In this document: positions 10,688 to 19,911 of the stretch, piece after piece
How the letters are laid out: every line of letters begins with the position of its first letter
Numbering within the stretch: the stretch's first letter is position 1
Notes under the pieces: generated by a model
The model's input: only the letters and a program-made list of their open reading frames with translations
What the model was told of the DNA's origin: nothing
Database searches by the model: none
Made by a program: the position numbers and the translations under genes
Assembly: GCF_000328475.2 (NCBI RefSeq)
Contig: NC_026478.1
Coordinates: forward strand, 1,736,001-1,800,000
Reading direction: 5' to 3'
DNA from: Mycosarcoma maydis
Taxonomy: Eukaryota > Basidiomycota > Ustilaginomycetes > Ustilaginales
Length of the DNA stretch: 64,000 nt

Positions 10688-13444
10688 ATGATGGCGGCAC
10701 GATCGTGTGCCAAACGTGCGCACCAGCTCACCACCTCGACTCTCAGCTGGGGCGTGGGGCCCTCTCGCTTGCCCACAACCTCTGCGTGCGCTTGCCATTT
10801 GTTTACCACTTCCACGCCTGTTGCACTTCGCAACAATGCTTCTGACCACAAGTTCAGCACGTCAGCAAGTGTCTATGATGAGTCCTCTTCTTCGGCATCA
10901 GCTGCGGCGAAGAATGCGGAGCCACCAAGCTCGTCGAAAACAGCGAGCATCGGGCTCTTTGCTGGAGAAGACGCGAATGCGGAACCCACATTAGAATACC
11001 TCGACTCACTCAAACCCAGAGCAAGACGAATCCAGAGAGGAGAGCAGCGACCTAAAAGAGGCACCGTCAACCCATTCGCAAAGTCCTCCAGCAACAAGAA
11101 CAATGCCGAAGACAAGCAATGGGAGCGCACACGAGCCCGCATCAACGCCTCCTTCACCAGAGACCAGCTCGCATCGCTAGGAAGAGCAGCACGACTCCCC
11201 GGAAGCTACGCTAGAACCGTAAAGAAAGACGATCTCGTCCGTCGCATCATGATTCATCGTTTCGGTATGGAAGACGCTCGCGAAAGGGCTGAAAGAGAGA
11301 AGCGGGAGGAACTTGACAAACGATCGGTACATATCAGCTTCCGCCCTGCAGAGCTGTACTTGTTACTTGCTAGAGGATCGAATCGAGTTCGACAAGAAGC
11401 CAGCAAAGCGCAGGTTGTCATGCTACCTCAAGGGCCGGCGAAGGAGAAACAGCAAAGCTCTTCAGGCTCTGCTTCCACCGAAACCAAGCTCGGATTTTGG
11501 ATCAGAGGCAAGGATGAGGGCATCAAACGAATGACCAAGTGGGTGGAAGGGTTCAAGCAGTCAATCAAAACCAAAGAGGAGACTATTGTTCTCTTCGCCG
11601 AGGCGCGCAATACAGAAACGACCTCAGAGACTGGCTTCAGCGAAGTGCTCCCCGCAGAGCTGGTGCGCTACATCTCCCAGCTCTCGCGGTGCTTTTTGGA
11701 AGCCAGCCCGATTCAGCATGGTAAAGTGACACTGTCGCTCGCGTACCTGGATGAGCGAGATGCTGGAAAGGCCGTGCTACTCTTGCGTCAGTATCACGCC
11801 GAAGCTGCCAAAGCCATCCACCGCATTGGCGCAGCAGCATACAGCGACAACTTCAGCAATTCTCGAAAATATTCGATGCTTCCGTTCGTGCCCAACGAGC
11901 CAACACCATGGATCAAGCAGGCCGACGACCTTCTGTACGGCTCGCACTCGGACTTCTCGTTCCGAGTCTCATACGTGCCCGAGTTGAACGCGTTTTCGAT
12001 GCTTTCGACGACCAAATTTCCCGAGATGAAGCTCAGTGGATGGAGCCATCAAGGCGAGTTGCAGTTCGTGGAGCCTTTCCGCGCCTTGATCGAATCTGCC
12101 ACTACCCAATCCGCAGAATGTGATGCAGTGGAATGCAGCGCTGAACTCGGTCACGTGCTGTTCGATGCTGGAGGTCTCACGCTTGCCGATGAAGGTCTGA
12201 GCGAAGAAGAAATTGTCTTACGCTTGCAAGACCCACTCGCAGCACCTCTTTCTGGCAGCTGGCCGATCCAGTCTGCCCTACATTGGGCACGTCAATTCCA
12301 CACGCGGTTCGGCCGCGAGGCCTCCCGCTTTGTACCCAGCACACTCTTCCGATCGCAGAAGAACTCCTCGCTTGACGTTTGGCTTGAAAGACAAGGTTAC
12401 ATGCTTGCAACAAGCGAGCAGGGGGCTTTACCCAGTGAACGCTTGGTTTTGGTGTACCAGCCGGCTGATGCGGGCTACTTGGGACAGAGGAGAAAGCTAG
12501 AGATTGTGCTGGTTCGACAGCAGAACGAATCGAATCTTGCCGAAGCGGCGAAAGGAGGATGGCAGATCCACCAGACCAGATGGGTTTCGGAGGCACAAGC
12601 AGACCTGATGGTGCCTGATAAGGGTGCAGATCTGAGGCTTGTTGCTAAGACGTCAGTCGCACTCGAGGCTGAAGAGCTGGCCGCAGTGGAAAGCGGTCTG
12701 GCGTCGTGCCTAAGCCCTCGCCCCCAGTCTGCTGCTGCTAAGGCGGCTGTGGAAGAAGTCGAAAGTGGCGGAGCTGCCGGAGAAGCCGAGGTTGACGAGA
12801 TGGAACATGTCAGAACCGATGTTGATGCCGTTCTAGGCGACGAGACTGAAGTTGTGGAGCGATCGTCCACCTCTGCCCCAGAGGCTGAGTCGATGTCGAC
12901 ATCCAACCTTTCAGCGAATGCCGGAGTGATCCGACCGTCGACGCTTGACCTTGGCTCAGCGGGCAAAGTGGCGTTGGAAAGCGTGATGAGGTCGACCGTG
13001 CAGACGTACGTCCAACGCTCTGCTCTCCCTGTAGCATCTCCTTCTCCAGAGCCTGACACTGTCTCTGAGCCGCCAACTGCGATTGACGACTCGGCTACTA
13101 CACCAGCAGTTGACGTTGTCGAGCAACGACCCGCCTCGCCAGAAACGGGTGCTGTCTCCACGACTCCGTTCGCAACAACGAAGCAAGAAGGAGTGAGTGC
13201 CCAAGTAGCCCCTGTATCCGATGCATCTACGCAGCCAACTGCAACTTCGGAATCAGTCGCATCCGCTTTCTCGCCGATCCTCATCCGTGAGATCTCGCAA
13301 GACAGCATCACCAGACTCACCTCACAATCGCTTCGCATCACGTGGCGTCTACGCGCATCATCCGAACCAAGCGCGCCCGAATGGACTTCAGTCGTAGAAC
13401 CCATCTCGGCGCTATTGGAACAACACGATTTGTTCACTCGCTAA
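10688..13444 (+). CDS. SLS1: Mitochondrial SLS1-like protein (inner-membrane expression regulator)
   Basis: The product is 918 residues from the first ATG at 10688 (MMAARSCAKRAHQL); the frame extends upstream only with a TTG. The N-terminus is basic and rich in Ser/Thr, consistent with a mitochondrial presequence. A short helical module at about residues 140-200 (SFTRDQLASLGRAARLPGS, KKDDLVRRIMIHRFG) matches the N-terminal segment of the fungal SLS1 family. It is followed by a long globular region to about 650 and then an acidic, Ser/Thr/Pro-rich disordered region. Yeast Sls1 is an inner-membrane matrix-side protein that couples mitochondrial transcription with translation. I see no clear transmembrane helix. 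The family call is from memory of its N-terminal motif, so moderate confidence. It converges with the ATM1-like gene 149 bp away. Confidence 0.72.
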   Translation: MMAARSCAKRAHQLTTSTLSWGVGPSRLPTTSACACHLFTTSTPVALRNNASDHKFSTSASVYDESSSSASAAAKNAEPPSSSKTASIGLFAGEDANAEPTLEYLDSLKPRARRIQRGEQRPKRGTVNPFAKSSSNKNNAEDKQWERTRARINASFTRDQLASLGRAARLPGSYARTVKKDDLVRRIMIHRFGMEDARERAEREKREELDKRSVHISFRPAELYLLLARGSNRVRQEASKAQVVMLPQGPAKEKQQSSSGSASTETKLGFWIRGKDEGIKRMTKWVEGFKQSIKTKEETIVLFAEARNTETTSETGFSEVLPAELVRYISQLSRCFLEASPIQHGKVTLSLAYLDERDAGKAVLLLRQYHAEAAKAIHRIGAAAYSDNFSNSRKYSMLPFVPNEPTPWIKQADDLLYGSHSDFSFRVSYVPELNAFSMLSTTKFPEMKLSGWSHQGELQFVEPFRALIESATTQSAECDAVECSAELGHVLFDAGGLTLADEGLSEEEIVLRLQDPLAAPLSGSWPIQSALHWARQFHTRFGREASRFVPSTLFRSQKNSSLDVWLERQGYMLATSEQGALPSERLVLVYQPADAGYLGQRRKLEIVLVRQQNESNLAEAAKGGWQIHQTRWVSEAQADLMVPDKGADLRLVAKTSVALEAEELAAVESGLASCLSPRPQSAAAKAAVEEVESGGAAGEAEVDEMEHVRTDVDAVLGDETEVVERSSTSAPEAESMSTSNLSANAGVIRPSTLDLGSAGKVALESVMRSTVQTYVQRSALPVASPSPEPDTVSEPPTAIDDSATTPAVDVVEQRPASPETGAVSTTPFATTKQEGVSAQVAPVSDASTQPTATSESVASAFSPILIREISQDSITRLTSQSLRITWRLRASSEPSAPEWTSVVEPISALLEQHDLFTR

Positions 13445-13593
13445 AACCACCCGCTCCACCCGTCAGTGACCAATGTACACTACTCGTCAGCATATGAAAC
13501 GCACATCACACTCGTGACCAGCAGCTGTCGAACACTGAAGTTTGCATTAGTGAAAATCGCGGATTCGAATTGCTCTTCTTGCACTGAGGATTT

Positions 13594-15885
13594 CTACATT
13601 GGTGTTGTGGATGAATTTTGATCGCGCTCCAAGTCTTGCAGGTGCTCGTTGGCGCCTGCACCATGACCGACGCCTACGGTGGATTGAGCCTGCCACAGGT
13701 CCCAATACAAGCCCTTGCTATCCATGAGTTGATCATGCGTGCCCTGTTCCTTGACACCACCGCCCTGAAGGACAATGATGAAATCGCTATCGCTAATTGT
13801 CCTCAATCTATGCGCAACGAAGATCGCTGTCTTCTTATCCGCTAGCAGCGTAGCATGGATGTTTCGCATCAGCTCGGTCTCGGTGTACGAGTCCAATGCG
13901 GAAGTGGCTTCGTCGAAAAACAGCACCGAGGGGTTCTTGAGCAACAACCTCGCAACCGCTAGACGTTGCTTCTCACCTCCACTGATCATCAGACCTCGTT
14001 CTCCGACTTTAGTACTATAGCCTTCGGGAAGATTGAGTACGATCTGGTCCACCTTTGCCGCACGTGCAGCCTTTTCGACGTCTTCGTCCGAGGCGTCCAA
14101 TCGACCATAGCGAATGTTGTGTCGGATGTCGTCGTTGAACAGCGGCGTGTCTTGCGGTACAACTCCGATGTGCCGTCGAAGCGATTCGAGAGAAACCTTG
14201 GTAATGTCCTGTCCATCGATGTAGATCTTGCCTGATTGCGGTTCGTAGAACCTGAACAGCAGACGGAAAATCGTACTCTTCCCGCACCCGGATGGGCCCA
14301 CGAAAGCAGTCTTGTATCCGGCCGGAACGGTGAACGAGATATTCCGGAAGATCGGTCGATCGGGATGGTACCCAAATGTGACATTCTCGAACCTGATTTC
14401 TCCACCACTCACCTTCAACGGAGGAGCATTCTTGTCCTCCTTGACAGCAACGTTGACGTTTTCCAAATTGAACATGGTCTCCATATCCACCAAGCTCTGC
14501 CTTAGCTCTCGATACACGGTACCCAAGAAGTTGAGCGGCAAGGAGAGCTGGAAGACGAGTTGATTGACCATGACCAAATCTCCGACCGTCATGGTCCCAT
14601 TCGTGACACCCTGCGCTGCCAGCAGCATCATCACGGTAAGCGAGGTGCTGAAGATGGCATTCTGACCCGAGTTGAGCGCGGCCAGCGACGTAGCGACCTT
14701 GATCGAGCTCTTTTCGTAGTCAGCGAGCGCGGCATCGTACTTGGCGATCTCGTGCTTTTCATTGTTAAAGTACTTGACGGCTTCGTAGTTGAGCAGACTG
14801 TCGACCGACGTAGTTGCGGCGCGGTTGTCAGCTGCGTTGGCCTCTTTGCGGAAACGTGTACGCCAGGAAGTGGTGCGGATGGTGAACCAAGCATATGCAG
14901 CCATGGTGATCGCTGTCACCGCGGCAAAACTTGGACCGCATTTGTACGATAGGATACCGCAGACCATCGAGATCTCGAGCGCTGTGGGCACTATGTGGAA
15001 AACAATGCTGGTGAGCAGGAACGAGATACCTTTAGTACCTCTATCGATCGCCCGAGTCAGACCACCGGTCTGGCGTGTCAAATGCCAGCCAAGATCTAGT
15101 GCCAGCAAGTGGGTGAAGACCGACTTGGCAACGCGGCGAATCGACCTCTGTGCCACGTTGGCAAACACAGCGTTTCGTAGCTCGGAAAAGGCGGCCGCAC
15201 CTACACGAGCAAGACCGTATCCAAGAACGGCACTTCCGGCAACGACCCACACGGTGTTAGGATTGGACATATCGAGTGGTGCATTGACGACATCGTTGAG
15301 ACGATCGACGATGGTTTTGAAGAAAAAGGGCACCTGAACATTGAGCAGTTTTCCGCCAATGAGGAGTGCAAGAGCGAGAACGACGCGTTGCTTGGTACCA
15401 AAGTCACCTTTGGGCCACACATATTGGATGAGCTTTTTGATAATGGCCCAATCCACCAAGCGCTGCTCCTTAACGGTCTTCTCTCGGGAATTGAGGTTGA
15501 GTGGGTCGTCTCCATCAGGTTGCTTCTTTTGGGCGGGTGAAGATGCAGACTTGGAAGCTGGTGATGCGGCTGCTATAATCTTGTCAGAAGCGCTACCTGG
15601 TAGCATTTTCGCTTGATGCTTAGGGACATGGTCGCCATCTCGGTCTGCGGCCATGTGTTGATAGAATCGTTGGCTTGAGCCATACCTTGAACTTGGAGTA
15701 GCAGCAATGTCAAAGATGTTCGTTCGCAAAGAATTACGGCTGTGGTACACGAGAGCAGCTATTGAGGTTGACGAGATGCTACGAGGTTGAATACGAGATG
15801 GCAGACGGTTTGTAGAGACGAGACCGATTGTGCGATGACGAGCGTCGGTCGCCTGCCAAGGGAGCCGCCGGATGGCGACCCTCAT
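13594..15885 (-). CDS. ATM1: Mitochondrial half-type ABC transporter, ATM1 family (Fe-S cluster assembly)
   Basis: The product is 763 residues from the ATG at 15885. Residues 1-75 are Arg/Ser-rich with few acids, a presequence. Six transmembrane segments lie at about 165-455, with the ATM1-typical [32 protein letters not shown] and [16 protein letters not shown] segments. The nucleotide-binding domain holds Walker [10 protein letters not shown] (530-538), the Q-loop [10 protein letters not shown], signature ISGGEKQ (634-640), Walker B ending FFDEA with E659, and the H-loop FVAHRLRTI. Family members export a sulphur- or glutathione-linked compound from the matrix for cytosolic and nuclear iron-sulphur proteins. 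Sequence and mitochondrial presequence favour ATM1 over MDL-type exporters. It shares a 2-kb divergent region with the hydrolase gene. Confidence 0.96.
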   Translation of the reverse strand: MRVAIRRLPWQATDARHRTIGLVSTNRLPSRIQPRSISSTSIAALVYHSRNSLRTNIFDIAATPSSRYGSSQRFYQHMAADRDGDHVPKHQAKMLPGSASDKIIAAASPASKSASSPAQKKQPDGDDPLNLNSREKTVKEQRLVDWAIIKKLIQYVWPKGDFGTKQRVVLALALLIGGKLLNVQVPFFFKTIVDRLNDVVNAPLDMSNPNTVWVVAGSAVLGYGLARVGAAAFSELRNAVFANVAQRSIRRVAKSVFTHLLALDLGWHLTRQTGGLTRAIDRGTKGISFLLTSIVFHIVPTALEISMVCGILSYKCGPSFAAVTAITMAAYAWFTIRTTSWRTRFRKEANAADNRAATTSVDSLLNYEAVKYFNNEKHEIAKYDAALADYEKSSIKVATSLAALNSGQNAIFSTSLTVMMLLAAQGVTNGTMTVGDLVMVNQLVFQLSLPLNFLGTVYRELRQSLVDMETMFNLENVNVAVKEDKNAPPLKVSGGEIRFENVTFGYHPDRPIFRNISFTVPAGYKTAFVGPSGCGKSTIFRLLFRFYEPQSGKIYIDGQDITKVSLESLRRHIGVVPQDTPLFNDDIRHNIRYGRLDASDEDVEKAARAAKVDQIVLNLPEGYSTKVGERGLMISGGEKQRLAVARLLLKNPSVLFFDEATSALDSYTETELMRNIHATLLADKKTAIFVAHRLRTISDSDFIIVLQGGGVKEQGTHDQLMDSKGLYWDLWQAQSTVGVGHGAGANEHLQDLERDQNSSTTPM

Positions 15886-17088
15886 ATTGCGTTAAGCAGC
15901 CAAAGAAGCCGGTGGGACGAGGTTGTGCTTGAGGCCAAAGTGGTTGTGATGATGGACTTGAGGATCAAAAGGGGTGTAAGTTCGAGCAGAAGGATGAGAA
16001 GACGACTGCTTTCAAAAGCTTCTTGACCAAGATGCCGACACTGGGCGAATCGGTTCGAGCTGCAGAGGCAAGAACAGTGCGAGTATTTTTAGCGCGTTTG
16101 TGCGTGATTCGTGATTAGGGTTGAGGATGTCATCACACGCTATTCTGTGATTGCCCTCGCTGTTGAGCGTGTCTTTTCTATGTGGAGAGATTCATAATTT
16201 GCGGCGGCAGTCGTGAGTGGCATCTGTGCGGCTTCAACTTACGTACCTTGCCAGTCATGGGGACTGCTCAGGCAAAATAAAAAGTGTCAGTATCATAGGT
16301 ATAACAATTCATTTCCCTGCTGACGGCGAGAATCACGAATCATGCAACGTGAATCGGGGGGGTTCACCGATTTTAATTCGAAATTCTGCCTTGCTTCACG
16401 CTTGCTTGGTGACAAATGTGAGAAGGGACCGGCGTTTTTCTCTTGGCTGAGTTCCAAAACCTCGCTGTTCAGTTCGGGTTGACGCCGAAAACGTGTTCCA
16501 ATTTCATAACGAACTGTCCAGCTTTGCGATATCCGTCGATAATTCTCTCGGTTCTCGATAGGTCGCAAGTTGGATGTTCTTGTTGAGTGCTGGAGCTAAG
16601 TTAGAGACGAGATAAGCTTTCTAGCCGACTGACTATGACTGCAAGGGAAACGGACCGCGAGGCAGCAAAGCCAACAGCGTGGCGGCCAAGAAGCTCGGCA
16701 AATTTGTGCCGGTGTGATTTTCCTTGGTTTTGCAACGTCAAGCAGCGTCCCAAGCACGAATCGCGAATGCTGTTCGCTAGTGGAACAATCGCCAATGTTT
16801 CTAAAACTCGAAACTGAATGTTCTGAAGAAGACGACCCAAGAGAAAGAAAGACAGCATATCTTTGGAAAGAGGCAATGGTGAAGGGGAGTTGAATGAAGC
16901 AAGGTTCCGAGGCGCTACGGCTGCTCTGAGCAATGCTCGAGTTGTTTTGTTTTGCAGCCAAAACGCCAAGCGCAGAAAGCGCTCCTGAGCTGTTTATGCA
17001 TGCAACGTACGGCGCGGAGCGCGAGGTCAGCAAGCGCCGGCTCGCCAAAAGACTTTTATCATCTTCAAGACAATCGTGAATCACGAAT

Positions 17089-17158
17089 GTGAATTGTGAA
17101 TTGTGAATTGTGAATTGTGAATTGTGAATTGTGAATTGTGAATTGTGAATTGTGAATC
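17089..17158. repeat. Minisatellite, 7-bp unit GTGAATT
   Basis: Nine perfect GTGAATT units followed by a final GTGAATC, with TCGTGAATCACGAAT immediately before the array. The unit is one base from the GTGAATC half of the dispersed motif, so the array looks like a local expansion of it. Confidence 0.9.
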
Positions 17159-17810
17159 CGGCGCTGACCATCGGCGACATGCACGAATCGTGTATCTATC
17201 GACCTGGAGGAGCGATCGTCAGGCACGGAACATCCGAGGCACAGCACCCGCGCCTCTCTAGGTTGTCCCGACATCAGTCTGTGAGTCTTTTGCCTTGCAT
17301 GTCAGTAGCTAGGCCTCTGCGTCAGAAGCCAAACATCTGCCTCGCCCGCTGGCTACTATTTGCACCGAAGTTAGCCATGGATATCTTGGATCGCCAATCG
17401 TGAATGTCATTTTCTCGGCAAGCTCCTTGTTCCTCCAAGAAGCCCTGATTCACTATTTCGTCTCGTCTGCCTTCAAGATCATGGACAGCGCTTGCACTTC
17501 CGTGATTGTCAAAAGTGTTTGTTACCTCCTACCGTCACATAACCATCCTAGCCTCGATCAGCAATTGATGACAAATCCCTCCCATGCGCAGCGGCTGCAC
17601 ACGCAACTCAGCTCCTTCTCTACGCTCACATGATCCGATTCTGCTCCGTGGCCAACATAGACAGCATTCAACTCGGCTGACTCGCTCGACCCTCGACCAA
17701 CTCCAAGCGAAGCTTCACGCCTCGATTCGTGGACGTTTAGCTGTTCTCGACTTCGGCCTATCTCTTGCTGTTGTGCAACCGGATCCGTCGACATAGACAC
17801 GAGAGTGAAG

Positions 17811-17820
17811 TTATAAAATA
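17811..17820 (+). promoter_or_regulatory. TATA-like element upstream of the hydrolase gene
   Basis: TTATAAAATA lies 67-76 bp before the ATG at 17887, in a region otherwise rich in C and T. Position and sequence fit a core promoter element, but the transcription start is not visible. Confidence 0.45.
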
Positions 17821-17886
17821 GGAAGAATCTGCCCCTCGTTTCCTTCGCTGCTCGTTCTGGGATCATCCTTTTTCATAGCATCAACT

Positions 17887-19239
17887 ATGAGGGGGACAAC
17901 GGCATTCGCTTTCTTGCTGACAACAGCGTTGAGCTTTTCTTCCGTTGTCCAAGCTTGGGATTGGCTCCCAACTTCCGACAGCAATCGCACGCTCGTTACC
18001 GATTTCGCCATCAAGGCTGCTCCACCCTCGCGCAATAGTGGCTTTCAATACAACGGTTCACAGCTACAAGGCCTTCAAAACACTGATTTCTACCTCTACA
18101 ACTACATCTCCAATGGCTACAATGCCTCAAAGGTCGAACGCGCCGTCATCATGCTCCACGGCCTCGGTCGCGATGCCTGGGCCTACTTTGACCTTACTCG
18201 TGAATCGCTTCTCAACGCCACTTCTCGCAGAGATCGCGGCAGCCACAAAGCCCGCCTGCGCTTCGATGAGGTCGTCATCATGGCTCCCATATTCCTCAAC
18301 CAGGAGGATCCCGGCTCCTACCCTGTTGACGATGACGGTAGTCCGAGCTCAAACGCTCTCGTCTGGCGAACAAGTACATGGGCTCAGGGCGCTGACTCGA
18401 TCTATCCAGACTCTATCAATGACACCCTAGGTAATAGCTTCCAACCTCCTGGTGTCTCGTCTTTCGAGGCTCTGGACGCTGCCGTTGCCTGGTTCTCCAA
18501 CAAGACCATCTTTCCCAGAATGAATACCATCATCGTCGCTGGCCACAGCCTTGGCGCTCAGATGGCTCAACGCTATGCGCTCATCGGTGCCGTGCCATCC
18601 GCTACTGTTCCAGTTCACTTTGTCATTGCCAACCCAGGTTCGTACGCCTATCTGACCGAATGGCGTCCCAGGTCGTACGACAACTGTTCGGACACGTTCA
18701 ACAACTGGAAATTCGGCTTGAACGCCTATTCCCAGACGTACCTCTCTGATTTTATCGCCGAATCTCTCGACACCACCAACGAGGTCGAGAGCGTCATAGA
18801 ACGCTATCGCCGCCGTATCGTCTCCTACCTCTACGGTCTTGCCGATCACGGCAAGGGTGACACTGGATGCGAAGCTCTAGCACAGGGTACCACCCATCTC
18901 AGTCGTGGTCGCAACTTTATCCGCCATCTGAGCGAGCTCGAAGGTGGCTTCCCTGCGGCGCATTCGGTCAACTACATTCCCAACGTCTCCCACGACGGTC
19001 TGGGCATGTTTCAGAGTCAAGCCGGACTCGAGCGTCTCTTCTTTATCAATCTTAATGGCACCGAATCGCCGACCGCCGTTGGGGACGACGATCAAAGCGC
19101 AAGGCAATGGACTGCTGCCAGACAATCGAAGGCTTCCTCAAGCGATTCATCGTTGTTGAGCAGCTCGCACAAGGTGCATGCGTCGTTGTTTGCACTTCTG
19201 GCCGTGATGGCAAGCCTTCTTGGTTTTAGCGCTTTGTGA
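17887..19239 (+). CDS. Secreted alpha/beta-hydrolase-fold protein, probably GPI-anchored
   Basis: The product is 450 residues. Residues 1-23 are a signal peptide (TTAFAFLLTTALSFSSVVQA). An alpha/beta hydrolase core follows: VIMLHGLGRDAW (oxyanion region, about 87-98), the nucleophile elbow VAGHSLGAQ with S221, and a histidine H369 in NVSHDG near the end of the domain. The acid is probably D320 or D325. About nine N-glycosylation sequons (for example N79, N110, N205, N390) and cysteines C267 and C328 fit an extracellular protein. Residues 410-430 are Ser-rich and 431-450 are hydrophobic (SLFALLAVMASLLGFSAL), the layout of a GPI signal. The substrate is unknown; esterase, lipase or peptidase activity are all possible. 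The gene has a TATA-like element 67-76 bp upstream. Confidence 0.85.
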   Translation: MRGTTAFAFLLTTALSFSSVVQAWDWLPTSDSNRTLVTDFAIKAAPPSRNSGFQYNGSQLQGLQNTDFYLYNYISNGYNASKVERAVIMLHGLGRDAWAYFDLTRESLLNATSRRDRGSHKARLRFDEVVIMAPIFLNQEDPGSYPVDDDGSPSSNALVWRTSTWAQGADSIYPDSINDTLGNSFQPPGVSSFEALDAAVAWFSNKTIFPRMNTIIVAGHSLGAQMAQRYALIGAVPSATVPVHFVIANPGSYAYLTEWRPRSYDNCSDTFNNWKFGLNAYSQTYLSDFIAESLDTTNEVESVIERYRRRIVSYLYGLADHGKGDTGCEALAQGTTHLSRGRNFIRHLSELEGGFPAAHSVNYIPNVSHDGLGMFQSQAGLERLFFINLNGTESPTAVGDDDQSARQWTAARQSKASSSDSSLLSSSHKVHASLFALLAVMASLLGFSAL

Positions 19240-19911
19240 TCAGTGCTACATCTCGAGCCTTGTTCTCACGCATGGACACTTTTTACATCGCATACTTTAC
19301 AGCAAGCCTACACACTGCATTTCTCGCTCTGGTATCTGCTCCTTCTTCACGGGCAGTAATATGTTATCGGACTCTCACTTCTATCCTGTACTGTATCATA
19401 GCCAACTTTCATGGCGTCTTTGGACGCAATCTGTACCAAGATAGCGTCTAGAAGCTACGCTAACTTAGCTGTCCAGACTGGCGTGTCAGCATGGGGTTTT
19501 TGGCTTGTACGTTTGAGTTTAACCGAGTCGTAAGTCGTGAGTGTGAGGGTCTGTGGCAAAGCTGAAAAAAGAGTTGGAGCCTCCACCTTGATTCATGATT
19601 CATTCGTGATTCGTGATTCATACTCGTGACTTTTTCCCGCTGTCGTTGTGGCTTGCTGCTGGATAAGAGAGCAAAAGCGGTAGTCGCATGGGAATTTGAT
19701 GCACTCTCACGTCTGTACCATTCAAGATTCGTGATTGATTTGTGCGACTTTGTCAGTACCGAACACGACGTAAATTACGGTTCAGTGTTCTTTACGACAT
19801 CGATGGCTGTTAGCTATGATGCGGTAGCGCTGGTATTGTAGATGCCGCTGTCGATCTTGCTCTGCTTGCGCTGTCGCGATGGAGGCATAATCGTTGATCG
19901 TCCTGGCCAAC
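19240..19911. other. Intergenic region between hydrolase and DNA polymerase genes
   Basis: About 670 bp. It contains a dense cluster of the dispersed motif at 19590-19630 and a further ATTCGTGATTGATTTGTG near 19725. No coding frame is supported; the TTG-started extension of the downstream gene at 19894 was not used. Confidence 0.5.
19590..19630. repeat. Dispersed intergenic motif cluster
   Basis: Reads as four to five tandem variants of ATTCGTG: GATTCATGATTCATTCGTG, then ATTCGTGATTCATACTCGTG. It sits about 280 bp before the polymerase start. Confidence 0.85.

Larger units (their letters stand above)
15886..17886. other. Intergenic region, 2 kb, between ATM1 and the hydrolase gene
   Basis: Divergent promoter region. 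It has GCGTGATTCGTGATTAGGG near 16102, GAATCACGAATCATGCAACGT near 16330, and a 7-bp minisatellite at 17089. A 194-codon minus-strand frame (16596-17180) crosses the minisatellite, where it reads as a TIHNSQF repeat; I judge it spurious. No other gene signal. Confidence 0.55.

Noticed and set aside
16596..17180. 194-codon minus-strand frame with a TIHNSQF repeat
   Set aside because: The repeat is the GTGAATT minisatellite read in frame; no other protein feature and it lies in intergenic DNA.
19894..19911. Upstream extension of the family X polymerase
   Set aside because: Starts at TTG; the ATG at 19912 is the first proper start. The same reasoning was applied at 10655, 23540, 27630, 29850, 32696, 47490 and 50976.
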